Assembly: GCF_038630985.1 (NCBI RefSeq) | Contig: NZ_CP152049.1 | Location: 3,491,501 to 3,555,500, forward strand | Direction of reading: 5' to 3' | DNA length: 64,000 nucleotides | Origin: Paenibacillus sp. FSL H8-0548 | GTDB taxonomy: Bacteria > Bacillota > Bacilli > Paenibacillales > Paenibacillaceae | Shown: positions 21,150 to 30,775 of the stretch, in pieces | Position numbering within the stretch: the stretch's first letter is position 1 | How the letters are laid out: the number at the start of each line of letters is the position of its first letter | Notes under the pieces: model-generated | Database searches by the model: none | What the model was told of the DNA's origin: nothing | What the model saw: the letters and a program-made list of their open reading frames with translations, nothing else | Translations under genes and position numbers: made by a program

Positions 21150-21263
21150 GTGAGTAGATCTACATTTTATGTGGACTACCCTATACTTAACCTTAGCTTG
21201 GGTGTCCGATCTCACCGACGGCAGCGAGGCTAATGGCGATTATTTAGAAGGAGGTGAATTAGG
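21150..21263 (+). promoter_or_regulatory. Structured rpsO leader, possible S15 autoregulatory site
   Basis: The leader contains paired segments CCTTAGC and GCTAATGG bracketing an internal CCGATCTCACCGACGG region, immediately before AAGGAGGTG. S15 represses its own mRNA in several bacteria through multi-helix leaders that mimic its rRNA site. Here only the potential for a multi-branched fold is seen, so the assignment is inference. Confidence 0.4.
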
Positions 21264-21533
21264 ATGGCAATTACACAAGTACGTAAAAACGAACTGATTG
21301 AGACGCATAAGACACATGCAACTGATACCGGTTCTCCGGAAGTTCAAGTGGCTATCCTGACTGAAAACATCGTTAACTTGACTCAACATTTGCGGGAGCA
21401 CAAGAAAGATCATCATTCCCGTCGTGGTTTGCTCAAGATGGTAGGTCAGCGCCGTAAGCTGCTTGCATACCTGAAAAACAATGATGTTAGACGTTACAGC
21501 GCATTGATCGAAAAACTCGGCCTACGCCGCTAA
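21264..21533 (+). CDS. rpsO: 30S ribosomal protein S15
   Basis: A primary 16S rRNA-binding protein of the central domain. It is 89 residues, the normal length, with [20 protein letters not shown] and the C-terminal [21 protein letters not shown] and [21 protein letters not shown] precedes the ATG. A strong terminator separates it from pnp, as in many bacteria. Confidence 0.98.
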   Translation: MAITQVRKNELIETHKTHATDTGSPEVQVAILTENIVNLTQHLREHKKDHHSRRGLLKMVGQRRKLLAYLKNNDVRRYSALIEKLGLRR

Positions 21534-21546
21534 AACATGCGTAATG

Positions 21547-21608
21547 AAAAGCAACCTGGTTGTCCAGCCGTCCGGGAATAACGGATACGCGGATTCGGGT
21601 TGCTTTTT
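21547..21608 (+). terminator. Terminator between rpsO and pnp
   Basis: AAAAGCAACC pairs perfectly with GGTTGCTTTT and is followed by TG. The enclosed loop contains a further TCCG/CGGA stem. It ends the rpsO transcript or limits read-through into pnp. Confidence 0.85.
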
Positions 21609-21682
21609 GTAATAGGGAGCACTCAGAAAAACTGCTTTATGCATTGAAATATAATAAATCTACTAATTATAGGAGGGATATA

Positions 21683-23782
21683 ATGGTACAACGAATCGAG
21701 ATGGAAGTAGGCGGAAGACCTCTATCCATCGAAACAGGCCGTCTTGCTAAGCAAGCGAATGCAGCAGTAACCGTGCAATATGGCGAGACTGTCGTATTGT
21801 GTACGGTAACAGCATCAACAGGACCAAAGGATTTGGATTTCTTTCCACTGACGGTTAATTACGAAGAACGTTTGTATGCGGTTGGTAAGATTCCAGGTGG
21901 GTTCATTAAACGCGAAGGCCGTCCAAGTGAGAAGGCGATTTTGTCCAGCCGCCTTACAGACAGGCCTATTCGTCCGTTATTCCCTGAAGGCTTTCGTAAT
22001 GACGTTCAGGTAATGAATATCGTTATGAGTGTGGATCAAGATTGCTCTCCAGAAATCGCGGCTATGATTGGAACTTCGGCAGCGCTGTCAATTTCCGATG
22101 TTCCATTTGACGGTCCTATTGGCGGAGTTAACGTTGGTCGTGTAAACGGTCAATTTATTATTAATCCTACGGTAGAGCAAAGCCAGGAAACGGATATTTT
22201 CGTAGTTGTAGCAGGAACAAAAGATGCAATTATGATGGTAGAAGCGGAAGCGAACGAAGTTTCTGAGTCAGTAATGCTCGAAGCTATTATGTTCGGTCAC
22301 GATGAAATCAAAAAAATAGTTGCAAAGATTGAAGAGCTGCAAGCCGTTGCGGGCAAGCCGAAAATGGAAGTTAAGCTACATACCGTTAACGAGCAAGTTA
22401 ATGCAGATGTTCGTGCCTATGCTTCTGCTGGTCTAGTCGAAGCCATTAAGGTTGAAGAGAAGCACGCTCGTCAAGATGCGATTGACGCAGTAAATAGTGC
22501 GGCTGCTGCCCACTTTGAAGAGCAATATATCGATACACCTGAACTGATATCCGATGTTAAGGAAGTTCTTTATGACATCGTGAAGGAAGAGGTTCGTCGA
22601 CTAATTTCTCATGATAAAATTCGTCCTGACGGTCGTTCACTTGACGAGATTCGTCCAATTGAGTGTGATGTAGCGATTTTGCCGCGTACACATGGAACTG
22701 GATTGTTTACACGTGGACAAACACAGGCACTTAGCATTTGTACGCTTGGAGCAATGGGCGACGTTCAAATTTTGGATGGCATTTCTCCTGAAGAAACAAA
22801 ACGCTTTATGCATCATTACAATTTCCCTCCGTTCAGCGTAGGCGAAGCTCGTCCGCTGCGTCCGCCTGGTCGTCGTGAAATTGGTCATGGTGCGCTGGGT
22901 GAGCGTGCACTTTCTAAGGTTATTCCTTCTGAAGCTGAATTCCCGTACACGATTCGTCTAGTATCTGAGGTTCTTGAATCGAATGGTTCATCTTCCCAAG
23001 CAAGCATTTGTGCAAGCACGCTGGCTATGATGGATGCAGGCGTTCCAATCAAGGCTCCTGTAGCGGGTATTGCAATGGGTCTGATTAAGGACGGAGACCA
23101 TTTCGCTATCCTTTCGGATATTCAAGGTATGGAAGATCATCTTGGCGATATGGACTTTAAGGTTGCAGGTACTGCAGAAGGTGTTACGGCGATTCAAATG
23201 GACATCAAAATTGCGGGTATTAATCGTGCTATTTTGGAGCAATCTCTTGAGCAAGCGCGTCAAGGACGTATTTTCATTCTTGGTAAAATGCTTGAAAGTT
23301 TGCCGACGACACGAGCTAACCTGTCCAAGTATGCTCCTAAAATTTTGACGCTTCGTATTAACCCGGACAAAATCCGTGATGTTATTGGCGCAGGCGGTAA
23401 AATTATTAATAAAATTATTGAAGAAACAGGCGTTAAAATTGATATCGAGCAGGACGGAATGGTATTTATCGCTTCATCTAATGAAGAGATGAACCAAAAG
23501 GCGAAATCGATCATCGAAGGTATCGTGAAGGAAGTCGTCGTTGGCGAAATCTATCTTGGTACAGTTAAACGTGTCGAGAAATTCGGCGCATTCGTTGAAA
23601 TTTTGCCGAACAAGGATGGTCTCGTCCATATTTCGCAGCTGTCAACAGAGCGTGTTGCCAAAACTGAGGACGTTGTAAACATTGGTGATCAAATTAAGGT
23701 TAAAGTAACCGAGATTGATCAGCAAGGCCGTATCAACTTGTCTGCAAAAATACTCATGACACCTGAAGCATCTCCACAATAA
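21683..23782 (+). CDS. pnp: Polyribonucleotide nucleotidyltransferase (PNPase)
   Basis: A phosphorolytic 3'-5' exoribonuclease. It has two RNase PH domains (first ending near residue 210; second containing [14 protein letters not shown] and [18 protein letters not shown]), a KH domain with [18 protein letters not shown] near residue 560 and an S1 domain at the C-terminus. It is 699 residues from ATG 21683, where TAGGAGGG lies upstream. The frame is open further 5', but that stretch covers the rpsO terminator. The tail after S1 is short. Confidence 0.98.
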   Translation: MVQRIEMEVGGRPLSIETGRLAKQANAAVTVQYGETVVLCTVTASTGPKDLDFFPLTVNYEERLYAVGKIPGGFIKREGRPSEKAILSSRLTDRPIRPLFPEGFRNDVQVMNIVMSVDQDCSPEIAAMIGTSAALSISDVPFDGPIGGVNVGRVNGQFIINPTVEQSQETDIFVVVAGTKDAIMMVEAEANEVSESVMLEAIMFGHDEIKKIVAKIEELQAVAGKPKMEVKLHTVNEQVNADVRAYASAGLVEAIKVEEKHARQDAIDAVNSAAAAHFEEQYIDTPELISDVKEVLYDIVKEEVRRLISHDKIRPDGRSLDEIRPIECDVAILPRTHGTGLFTRGQTQALSICTLGAMGDVQILDGISPEETKRFMHHYNFPPFSVGEARPLRPPGRREIGHGALGERALSKVIPSEAEFPYTIRLVSEVLESNGSSSQASICASTLAMMDAGVPIKAPVAGIAMGLIKDGDHFAILSDIQGMEDHLGDMDFKVAGTAEGVTAIQMDIKIAGINRAILEQSLEQARQGRIFILGKMLESLPTTRANLSKYAPKILTLRINPDKIRDVIGAGGKIINKIIEETGVKIDIEQDGMVFIASSNEEMNQKAKSIIEGIVKEVVVGEIYLGTVKRVEKFGAFVEILPNKDGLVHISQLSTERVAKTEDVVNIGDQIKVKVTEIDQQGRINLSAKILMTPEASPQ

Positions 23783-23823
23783 TTGCAAGAGCTTTTGCAA
23801 CATTAATAATCATAATGAAGAGA

Positions 23824-23856
23824 AGAGTCAGATTTGATCTGTCTCTTTTTGTTTTT
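23824..23856 (+). terminator. Terminator after pnp
   Basis: AGAGTCAGAT pairs with ATCTGTCTCT (one T-T mismatch) around a TTG loop and is followed by TTTTGTTTTT. Confidence 0.85.
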
Positions 23857-23988
23857 CTTACGATAGTAAAAGGGAACATTAGCTGGCATTTGCATAATCT
23901 CGTCCAACATTTCATAAACATGAAACAATATGCTTCGCCTAAGGCCATGCCTCTGGAGCATGTGAGGTCGTTTATAGGAGTGTGAGTG

Positions 23989-24987
23989 ATGTCAGTGAGA
24001 AAAGCAGCTGCGATTGCGGCAAGTATGCTCATGTTGATCGTATTTGTGAGAATAAATGATGATGTTTCGAATTATCTCGCCTCCATGAAATATGGTGGTG
24101 CAAAAGCAGTAGCAGCTATGCAAGCCAGCTCAGACGAGGAGCGTCAAAGGCTGATGACCTCCATTACAGCGGAAGCTGAAAAGCTGCGAATTGCACCTGT
24201 GAATGCGCGGATCGATCGTGTATGGAAAGCGATTCCTGGTTATAATGGTCTCGAGGTGGATATACCCAAAACGTTAGAGGCTGCATTGCTTGCGCCTTCT
24301 AAAGAGAATATTAACTATGTTTTCAAGGAAATAGAGCCAAACATCAAGCTGAGTGATCTGGGTGCTTATCCCGTGTATAGAGGCAATCCGAATAAAAAAA
24401 TGATAACTTTCATGATAAATGTGGCTTGGGGCAACGAATACATAGACTCTATACTAACAACGCTTAAGCAAGAAAATGTGAAGGCAACTTTTTTCCTGGA
24501 TGGAAGCTGGCTTAAGAAAAATCCTGAGATCGCTAAGATAATTCAGGCGGAAGGACATGAACTGTCCAATCATGCGTATTCACATCCTAATATGAGTACG
24601 TTAAGCAGGCAGGATCAGAATAATCAAATCGTAAAAACAGAAGCTTTATTAAAAGAGACATTGAATGTAAATAATAAATGGTTTGCTCCGCCTTCGGGAG
24701 ACTTCAATTCAGCCACTGTCCAAATTGCTTCACAGAATGGCTTGTATACCGTGTTATGGACGATTGATACGGTGGATTGGCAGAAGCCTCCGGCAGATTC
24801 AATCGTTCGGAAAATAGCATCTAGACTCGAGCCGGGCTCCTTAATATTAATGCATCCGACCGCCTCCTCAAGAGATGCTCTTCCGGGTATGATTGCTGCT
24901 GCAAAAGCGAAAGGATACGCAATTGGAACTGTAAGCGAGACGCTTTCCTCCAAGCGTATTTCCACCGATGTTGAGAGCAATGGCTGA
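23989..24987 (+). CDS. ylxY: Polysaccharide deacetylase-like protein, YlxY type
   Basis: A NodB-homology protein anchored by an N-terminal membrane segment (AAIAASMLMLIVFV). The fold is recognisable from ATFFLDGSWLKKNP, the HELSNHAYSHP motif with both metal His residues, APPSGDFN and the final LILMHPTASSRDALPG. In place of the usual TFDD catalytic motif it reads TFMINVAWGN, so the first metal/catalytic Asp is missing; this seems to be a feature of the YlxY group. Catalytic activity is therefore doubtful. The start is ATG 23989 after TAGGAG; a GTG lies three bases upstream. It sits between pnp and the M16 peptidase as in B. subtilis. Confidence 0.88.
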   Translation: MSVRKAAAIAASMLMLIVFVRINDDVSNYLASMKYGGAKAVAAMQASSDEERQRLMTSITAEAEKLRIAPVNARIDRVWKAIPGYNGLEVDIPKTLEAALLAPSKENINYVFKEIEPNIKLSDLGAYPVYRGNPNKKMITFMINVAWGNEYIDSILTTLKQENVKATFFLDGSWLKKNPEIAKIIQAEGHELSNHAYSHPNMSTLSRQDQNNQIVKTEALLKETLNVNNKWFAPPSGDFNSATVQIASQNGLYTVLWTIDTVDWQKPPADSIVRKIASRLEPGSLILMHPTASSRDALPGMIAAAKAKGYAIGTVSETLSSKRISTDVESNG

Positions 24988-25110
24988 TTCTGCTATAGTA
25001 AAACCATTCATGTTTATATACACATGCGAACGATGACAGTTTTGTAAGGCAAAGCTTACAGATAAAATGAATAGATCAGCTTTGCGCACAAAACATGAGG
25101 AGGAATACTG

Positions 25111-26379
25111 ATGAATAAATTCACGCTTAGCAATGGACTGCGTGTTGTAGTTGAATACATACCGACAGTTAGGTCGGTATCCTTTGGCATCTGGGTCAAA
25201 ACAGGATCTAGATATGAAACAGAAGAAAATAACGGGATCTCTCATTTTATTGAGCATATGCTTTTCAAAGGAACAGAAACGAGAACATCGAAGGATATTG
25301 CTGATTTATTTGACGGAATTGGCGGGAATGTCAATGCGTTTACTTCAAAGGAATATACATGCTACTTTGCCAAGGTGCTTGATGATCATTTGCCGCTGGC
25401 AGTAGATGCACTTTCGGATATGTTTTTCAATTCTCAGCTTGATCCAGAGGAGCTTGCTAAGGAGAAAAATGTAATACTCGAGGAAATTTCTATGTATGAG
25501 GATACTCCTGACGATAAGGTGCATGATGAAGCGTCGCGTGCCGCATTTGGCAACCATCCACTGGCTTATTCCATATTAGGGCTAGAGGATCGTTTAACTG
25601 CGATGACCTCTGATACCCTTCGTAAATATATGAACGATAATTACACATTGGAAAATACGGTTATCAGCGTAGCTGGCAATGTGGAGGAGCAATCACTGCT
25701 AGCTCTATTAGAAAAGCATTTTGGCAGCTTTACGAATAGTAAGCCAGTTAGCTCGATCGTTAGTCCGCCGACGTTCCATGGCGACTATTTATTTTACAAA
25801 AAGAAAACGGAGCAAAATCATATATGTGTTACTTTCCCAGGCTGCTCCATTACCGATTCGAATTTGTATGCGATGATTTTGCTTAACAATGCAATTGGCG
25901 GCGGGATGAGCTCTCGGCTGTTTCAGGAAATTAGAGAAAAGCGCGGGCTGGCCTACTCGGTTTATTCTTATCACACCTCCTATGCGGATGCTGGCTTATT
26001 TACACTTTATGCAGGTACTGCGCCAAAGCAAACGAAGGAAGTTCTTGATCTGACGATGGAGCAAATTAATGAATTGTCAGTTAAGGGGCTAGGCGAGGAT
26101 GAGCTGCATCGCGGCAAGGAGCAATTAAAAGGAAGCTTGATACTGAGCCTTGAGAGTACGAGCAGCAGGATGAATCGGTTAGGAAAAAATGAGCTGATGC
26201 TAGGCCATCATTACACGTTGGATGAGTTGTTGAAACGCATCGATTCAGTAGAGATGGCGGATATTGTGGAGGTTACGAAGCGGATGCTTGCTGTTCCTTT
26301 CTCCGTCGCGATGGTAGGCTCTAATGATAAGGCAGCAGCGCAATTGGGGAGGAATCAATTTGTATCAAGTATTGTTTAA
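25111..26379 (+). CDS. mlpA: M16 zinc peptidase (MlpA/YmxG family)
   Basis: A processing peptidase of the pitrilysin family. The inverted zinc motif HFIEH (HxxEH) appears near residue 48, followed by the distal Glu in [16 protein letters not shown], so it should be catalytically active. The C-terminal half has the RxxxY-type segment [17 protein letters not shown]. It is 422 residues. GAGGAGG precedes the ATG. The dut gene begins inside its last codons. In B. subtilis the equivalent gene is linked to control of protease production. Confidence 0.93.
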   Translation: MNKFTLSNGLRVVVEYIPTVRSVSFGIWVKTGSRYETEENNGISHFIEHMLFKGTETRTSKDIADLFDGIGGNVNAFTSKEYTCYFAKVLDDHLPLAVDALSDMFFNSQLDPEELAKEKNVILEEISMYEDTPDDKVHDEASRAAFGNHPLAYSILGLEDRLTAMTSDTLRKYMNDNYTLENTVISVAGNVEEQSLLALLEKHFGSFTNSKPVSSIVSPPTFHGDYLFYKKKTEQNHICVTFPGCSITDSNLYAMILLNNAIGGGMSSRLFQEIREKRGLAYSVYSYHTSYADAGLFTLYAGTAPKQTKEVLDLTMEQINELSVKGLGEDELHRGKEQLKGSLILSLESTSSRMNRLGKNELMLGHHYTLDELLKRIDSVEMADIVEVTKRMLAVPFSVAMVGSNDKAAAQLGRNQFVSSIV

Positions 26380-26803
26380 AAGATTAGAAGGAAATGAAGA
26401 TATAGCCATTCCACAAAAAATGTCGGAATGGGCAGCAGGCTTTGATTTACAAGCTGCTGTAATAGAGGCGGTTGTTCTTGAGCCTGGTGAACGCAAGCTC
26501 ATACCTACAGGCTTTGCCATGGCGATGCCTGGGGAGCTGGAAGCACAAATTAGACCGCGCAGTGGACTTGCGTATAAGCATGGCATTACTTGCTTGAATT
26601 CGCCAGGTACGATTGATGCTGATTACCGCGGAGAGGTTAAGGTACTGCTTATCAATTTAGGCCAGGAGCCATTTACCATTACACGCGGAGAGCGGATTGC
26701 TCAAATGCTGTTCCAGAAAGTTCCGGTTGTAGCTATTCTAGAAGCGGAAGAATTGCCTGACACCGTACGCGGTGCTGGCGGTTTTGGCCATACCGGTGTC
26801 TAG
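26360..26803 (+). CDS. dut: dUTP diphosphatase
   Basis: Hydrolyses dUTP to dUMP, keeping uracil out of DNA. All five trimeric-dUTPase motifs are present: [46 protein letters not shown] and the C-terminal [11 protein letters not shown] place the start at TTG 26360 ([11 protein letters not shown]), seven bases after GGGGAGG, giving 147 residues. The frame is open another 36 bases upstream. It overlaps the M16 peptidase gene by 20 bases. Confidence 0.94.
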   Translation: MYQVLFKRLEGNEDIAIPQKMSEWAAGFDLQAAVIEAVVLEPGERKLIPTGFAMAMPGELEAQIRPRSGLAYKHGITCLNSPGTIDADYRGEVKVLLINLGQEPFTITRGERIAQMLFQKVPVVAILEAEELPDTVRGAGGFGHTGV

Positions 26804-26820
26804 ACGATAAGGTTTGAGTG

Positions 26821-26854
26821 AAAAGATCGAGCAATTTGCTCGATCTTTTTTTTT
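26821..26854 (+). terminator. Terminator after dut
   Basis: AAAAGATCGAGCA pairs perfectly with TGCTCGATCTTTT around a three-base loop, running into a T-rich tract. It isolates dut from the sporulation unit downstream. Confidence 0.9.
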
Positions 26855-26861
26855 ATTTTTC

Positions 26862-26889
26862 ACCCCCCTTTGGGCGCAAGCATAAGATG
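26862..26889 (+). promoter_or_regulatory. Sigma-K-like promoter of dpaAB
   Basis: ACC at 26862 and CATAAGATG at 26881 are separated by 16 bp, matching the mother-cell sigma-K pattern AC...CATAnnnT. The dpaAB (spoVF) operon is sigma-K dependent in B. subtilis, so site and gene function agree. No start-site data exist here. Confidence 0.65.
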
Positions 26890-26924
26890 ATCTTGAGTTA
26901 GTAGCAAGAAAGGAGTGGAGCTAA

Positions 26925-27824
26925 ATGCTAACAGGCGTGAAGGTGCTCTTGCTTGGTGGTGACGCAAGGCAGCTTGAGGTTATACGAAAGCTGACAGAGC
27001 TTGATGCTACTGTGACCGTTTCTGGCTTTGATGGCTTACATTCGTCGTTGGACGGTGCTGTGCAGGCAGAGTTCGAGGAGCAGTTGTTTGAGAGCGTAGA
27101 TGCATTGCTGCTTCCCGCGGTGGGGACCGACGATCAAGGTCTGATTCATGCCGTATTCAGCGATCGTCAAATGCAGATTACAGAAAACCACATGGCAAAG
27201 CTGCCGAAGCATTGCACCGTGTATACAGGCATGGCAAAGCCATATTTACGCCAGCTATGTGAGCAGTATTCTTTATCGTTAGTCGAGCTTTTCGACCGTG
27301 ATGATGTCGCTATATACAATTCAATTCCAACTGCGGAAGGCGCGCTGATGATGGCGATCCAGAACACGGATATCACCATTCACGGCTCTTCCTCCATGGT
27401 GCTGGGATTTGGCAGAACCGGCTTTACAATGGCACGGACGCTTCAAGGATTAGGGGCAAAAGTAAAGGTTGGCGTACGTCGCTCAGAGCAGTATGCAAGA
27501 GCTTCGGAAATGGGTTTTGAGCCTTTCTACATCAGTGGTTTGTTGCAGCATGTGAGCAATATTGACTTGCTTTTTAGTACAATTCCGACTATGATAGTCA
27601 CAGCACAAATTATCGCAAATTTCCCTTCGCGGGCCGTAATAATTGACCTCGCATCGAAGCCTGGCGGGACTGATTTCCGCTTTGCAGAGAAGCGGGGAAT
27701 TAAAGCGATACTCGCACCCGGACTTCCCGGAATCGTCGCACCGAAAACAGCTGGACGTATCATGGCGGATTGTTTAACACAGTTGATTTTGGACGATACG
27801 ATTAAGCGGGGGAATGGGATATGA
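26925..27824 (+). CDS. dpaA: Dipicolinate synthase subunit A
   Basis: With DpaB it oxidises dihydrodipicolinate to dipicolinic acid in the mother cell for the spore core. The N-terminal region is specific to DpaA. The C-terminal Rossmann domain contains SSMVLGFGRTGFTMARTLQGLGAKVKVGVR in outline, typical of a NAD(P)-binding site, and IIDLASKPGGTDF. It is 299 residues. GAAAGGAG precedes the ATG, and the stop overlaps dpaB as ATGA. Its substrate is the product of dapA, four genes downstream. Confidence 0.95.
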   Translation: MLTGVKVLLLGGDARQLEVIRKLTELDATVTVSGFDGLHSSLDGAVQAEFEEQLFESVDALLLPAVGTDDQGLIHAVFSDRQMQITENHMAKLPKHCTVYTGMAKPYLRQLCEQYSLSLVELFDRDDVAIYNSIPTAEGALMMAIQNTDITIHGSSSMVLGFGRTGFTMARTLQGLGAKVKVGVRRSEQYARASEMGFEPFYISGLLQHVSNIDLLFSTIPTMIVTAQIIANFPSRAVIIDLASKPGGTDFRFAEKRGIKAILAPGLPGIVAPKTAGRIMADCLTQLILDDTIKRGNGI

Positions 27825-28408
27825 ATTGGTCTGGAATAACAGTGGGCTATGCTTTGTCTGGGTCACACTGTACATTTGCTGAGGTTATGCCTGAAATTAA
27901 ACGGTTCGTCGATGCGGGTGCGAATGTGGTGCCGATCGTATCGAATACGCTTATGACTACGGATACGAGGTTCGGCAAGTCCGAGGACTGGCAAACACAG
28001 CTGAAAGAAATTACTGGAAATGAATTAATTTCAACGATCGTTCAGGCGGAGCCGCTTGGTCCTTCCAAGCTTCTTGATGTACTTGTCATTGCGCCATGCA
28101 CGGGCAATACAACGAGCAGATTGGCAAATGCAATTACAGATAGTGCAGTGCTGATGGCTGCGAAGGCTCAAATGCGCAATGGACGTCCGCTTGTTCTTGC
28201 TATTTCTACTAATGATGGACTCGGTTTAAATGCTGCTAACATAGCGAAGCTTTTAGTGGCTAAACATATTTATTTTGTTCCGTTCGGCCAGGATAACCCT
28301 GTGCAGAAGCCAAATTCGCTTGTTGCCAGAATGGATTTGGTCTTGGAAGCATGCGAGGCAGCTCTTGCAGGCAAGCAGCTGCAGCCTCTGCTCGTCGAAC
28401 GGCACTAA
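27821..28408 (+). CDS. dpaB: Dipicolinate synthase subunit B
   Basis: A flavoprotein-like subunit (homo-oligomeric flavin-containing Cys decarboxylase fold) of dipicolinate synthase. The motifs TVGYALSGSHCTF, PIVSNTLMTTDTRFG and VIAPCTGNTTSRLANAITDSAVLMAAK match the family. It is 195 residues, the usual length. It is coupled to dpaA by a four-base overlap. Confidence 0.95.
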   Translation: MNWSGITVGYALSGSHCTFAEVMPEIKRFVDAGANVVPIVSNTLMTTDTRFGKSEDWQTQLKEITGNELISTIVQAEPLGPSKLLDVLVIAPCTGNTTSRLANAITDSAVLMAAKAQMRNGRPLVLAISTNDGLGLNAANIAKLLVAKHIYFVPFGQDNPVQKPNSLVARMDLVLEACEAALAGKQLQPLLVERH

Positions 28409-28440
28409 GGACTCATGTTGCAGAGGGGAGATGACAGCAA

Positions 28441-29475
28441 ATGTTGAATCAAAAATTGTTTAATGTTGCAATAGTTGGTGCAACAGGCGCAGTAGGGGAA
28501 CAAATACTAAAATTACTCGAATCCAGAAACTTCCCGATTAATGAGCTTAAGCTGTTATCGTCTGCTCGTTCAGCCGGCACTAAGATTATGTTTAAAGGGG
28601 AAGAGCTTACGGTTCAAGAAGCAACACCGGATAGCTTTAAGGGCACTCAGATCGCACTATTTAGCGCTGGCGGCGATGTCACCAAAGCGCTGGCTCCACA
28701 CGCTGTTGAGCATGGTGCTATTTGTATTGATAACACGAATGCATACCGTATGGACGTAAACACACCATTGGTCGTTCCTGAGGTGAATATAGAGAAGATT
28801 AGCGAGCATAAGGGCATAATCGCGAATCCGAACTGTTCGACCATTCAAATGGTCGCAACACTTAAGCCGCTTCAAGATCGTTATGGCATTTCTCGTGTTA
28901 TTGTTTCCACCTATCAAGCGGTATCAGGTGCAGGAAGTCTTGCGATTGAAGAGATGCTGCGCCAGACGCAGGCAGTTCTAAATGGCGAAGAGGTTTCTCC
29001 TGCCATTCTGCCTGTGGGGGCTTTGCCCGTAAAGCATCAGATCGCATTCAACGCGATTCCGCAAATCGACAAGTTCCAAGAGAACGGTTATACGCTTGAG
29101 GAAATGAAAATGGTTAACGAAACCAAAAAAATTATGGGTGACGAGTCCATTCAGGTTACAGCTACTTGCGTTCGTATTCCTGTCGTTTATGGTCACTCGG
29201 AATCTCTATACGTTGAGCTCAAAAACGATTATGATCTGGAAGAGGTTAAGCAGCTGCTGGCGGATACACCGGGCATTACGCTCGTTGATGACCCTGCTAA
29301 TCAGCAATACCCGCTTGCAACAGATGCTACTGGCAAACCGGATGTGTTTGTCGGTCGCTTGAGACGTGATCTAGGCTCTGAGCGCGGACTTAATATGTGG
29401 ATAGTATCCGATAACCTGCTCAAAGGCGCAGCATGGAACGCTGTTCAAATCGCAGAACATATCACAAAAGGTTAA
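28441..29475 (+). CDS. asd: Aspartate-semialdehyde dehydrogenase
   Basis: Reduces aspartyl phosphate to aspartate semialdehyde, the branch point to lysine, diaminopimelate and dipicolinate. The NADP-binding start VAIVGATGAVGEQILKLLESR and the catalytic Cys in IANPNCSTIQM are present, as is the C-terminal GRLRRDLGSERGLNMWIVSDNL. It is 344 residues. AGAGGGGAG lies upstream of the ATG. It starts the asd-dapG-dapA trio. Confidence 0.96.
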   Translation: MLNQKLFNVAIVGATGAVGEQILKLLESRNFPINELKLLSSARSAGTKIMFKGEELTVQEATPDSFKGTQIALFSAGGDVTKALAPHAVEHGAICIDNTNAYRMDVNTPLVVPEVNIEKISEHKGIIANPNCSTIQMVATLKPLQDRYGISRVIVSTYQAVSGAGSLAIEEMLRQTQAVLNGEEVSPAILPVGALPVKHQIAFNAIPQIDKFQENGYTLEEMKMVNETKKIMGDESIQVTATCVRIPVVYGHSESLYVELKNDYDLEEVKQLLADTPGITLVDDPANQQYPLATDATGKPDVFVGRLRRDLGSERGLNMWIVSDNLLKGAAWNAVQIAEHITKG

Positions 29476-29533
29476 TGTATTAAGACGAGTTAATTTGCGG
29501 CATCTTCTTGGATCGATCATGGAGGTTAATTTA

Positions 29534-30748
29534 ATGCGCATCCTGATTCAAAAATTCGGGGGCACCTCACTTTCTACTGATCATGCCAGAGATCATGTTA
29601 TTGGGCATATTAGCAGAGAACGTAGTAATGGCTTTGCTGTTGTTGTTGTTGTTTCTGCAATGGGCCGTAAAGGCGATCCATACGCTACGGATACGCTGCT
29701 TCAGCTCATTCGTGATAATGGCGACAAGCTGCCGCTGCGTGAGCGGGATATGCTGCTAGGCTGCGGAGAATTGATTTCCGCAGCCACTTTATGCAGCTTG
29801 GCTCTTGCAAGCGGTATTCCATCTGTCGTTTTGACTGGCGGGCAGGCGGGGATTATTACTGACGAACAATATGGGCATGCCCGAATTAAAGAAATCGTTC
29901 CTGAAAAAATACTCAATCATTTGCGTACAGGCTCGGTCGTTATTGTAACCGGATTTCAAGGAAGCACGGCACTGGGAGAAACGACTACTCTCGGTCGCGG
30001 CGGCAGTGATACATCAGCTACTGCACTTGGAGCAGCGCTTCGCGCGGAGATGGTTGATATTTATACTGACGTAAACGGAATACTGACAGCAGATCCGCGT
30101 ATTGTCGAGGAAGCAAAGGCGCTTGCAGTTGTAAGTTATGCAGAAATATGCAATATGGCAAGACAAGGGGCTAAGGTCATTCATCCGCGTGCTGTAGAAA
30201 TAGCTCAGCAAGCTCGAATACCGCTGCGTGTACGTTCGACCTTCTCCAACGAGACAGGCACTTTAGTCACGGACTCAGCTGAGCTGAGAGCGGAGGTGTC
30301 TGTTAAAGACCGGCATGTCACAGGTATTGCTCATGTATCGGGTATAACGCAAATATCTGTCAAAGCAATTGAAGGACGAAATGATGTTCAATTGCAGGTA
30401 TTTCAATCCATGGCTAAACATCATATAAGCGTTGATTTTATTAATGTAACGCCTAGCGGTGCAATTTATACTGTTTTTGACCAAGATGCAGAACGTGCGG
30501 TACATGTGCTGGAGGATTGCGGTTTCGCACCTGCAGCGATCAATGGCTGTGCGAAGGTATCTGTTATCGGCGGTGGAATGAATGGAGAGCCTGGCGTCAT
30601 GGCCCGCATCGTGGAAGCGCTGACGGAGCAAGGGATTTCTATCATGCAATCAGCTGATTCTAATACAACGATTTGGGTGCTCGTACGTGAAGCGGATATG
30701 GCAGAGGCACTTCGTTCTCTGCACGCGAAGTTCGAGCTTCATCGATAG
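29534..30748 (+). CDS. dapG: Aspartate kinase, DapG (diaminopimelate-sensitive type)
   Basis: Phosphorylates aspartate, the first step of the aspartate family pathway. The kinase start is LIQKFGGTSLST; GRGGSDTSATALGAAL and YTDVNGILTADPR are further family motifs. Two ACT domains occupy the C-terminus, starting near HVTGIAHVSGITQISV, and bind the effector. I use ATG 29534, eight bases after GGAGGT, giving 404 residues, which equals B. subtilis DapG; the frame extends 39 bases further upstream. Position between asd and dapA supports the DapG assignment over the lysine- or threonine-regulated forms. Confidence 0.95.
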   Translation: MRILIQKFGGTSLSTDHARDHVIGHISRERSNGFAVVVVVSAMGRKGDPYATDTLLQLIRDNGDKLPLRERDMLLGCGELISAATLCSLALASGIPSVVLTGGQAGIITDEQYGHARIKEIVPEKILNHLRTGSVVIVTGFQGSTALGETTTLGRGGSDTSATALGAALRAEMVDIYTDVNGILTADPRIVEEAKALAVVSYAEICNMARQGAKVIHPRAVEIAQQARIPLRVRSTFSNETGTLVTDSAELRAEVSVKDRHVTGIAHVSGITQISVKAIEGRNDVQLQVFQSMAKHHISVDFINVTPSGAIYTVFDQDAERAVHVLEDCGFAPAAINGCAKVSVIGGGMNGEPGVMARIVEALTEQGISIMQSADSNTTIWVLVREADMAEALRSLHAKFELHR

Positions 30749-30775
30749 AGAGCAACACTTTTGGGAGGTATTCAA

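Noticed and set aside
21640..21660. Promoter just before pnp (TATAAT near 21650)
   Set aside because: No -35 box at acceptable spacing.
21560..21682. N-terminal extension of PNPase
   Set aside because: The extra 41 codons cross the rpsO terminator and lack a ribosome site; the ATG at 21683 has TAGGAGGG.
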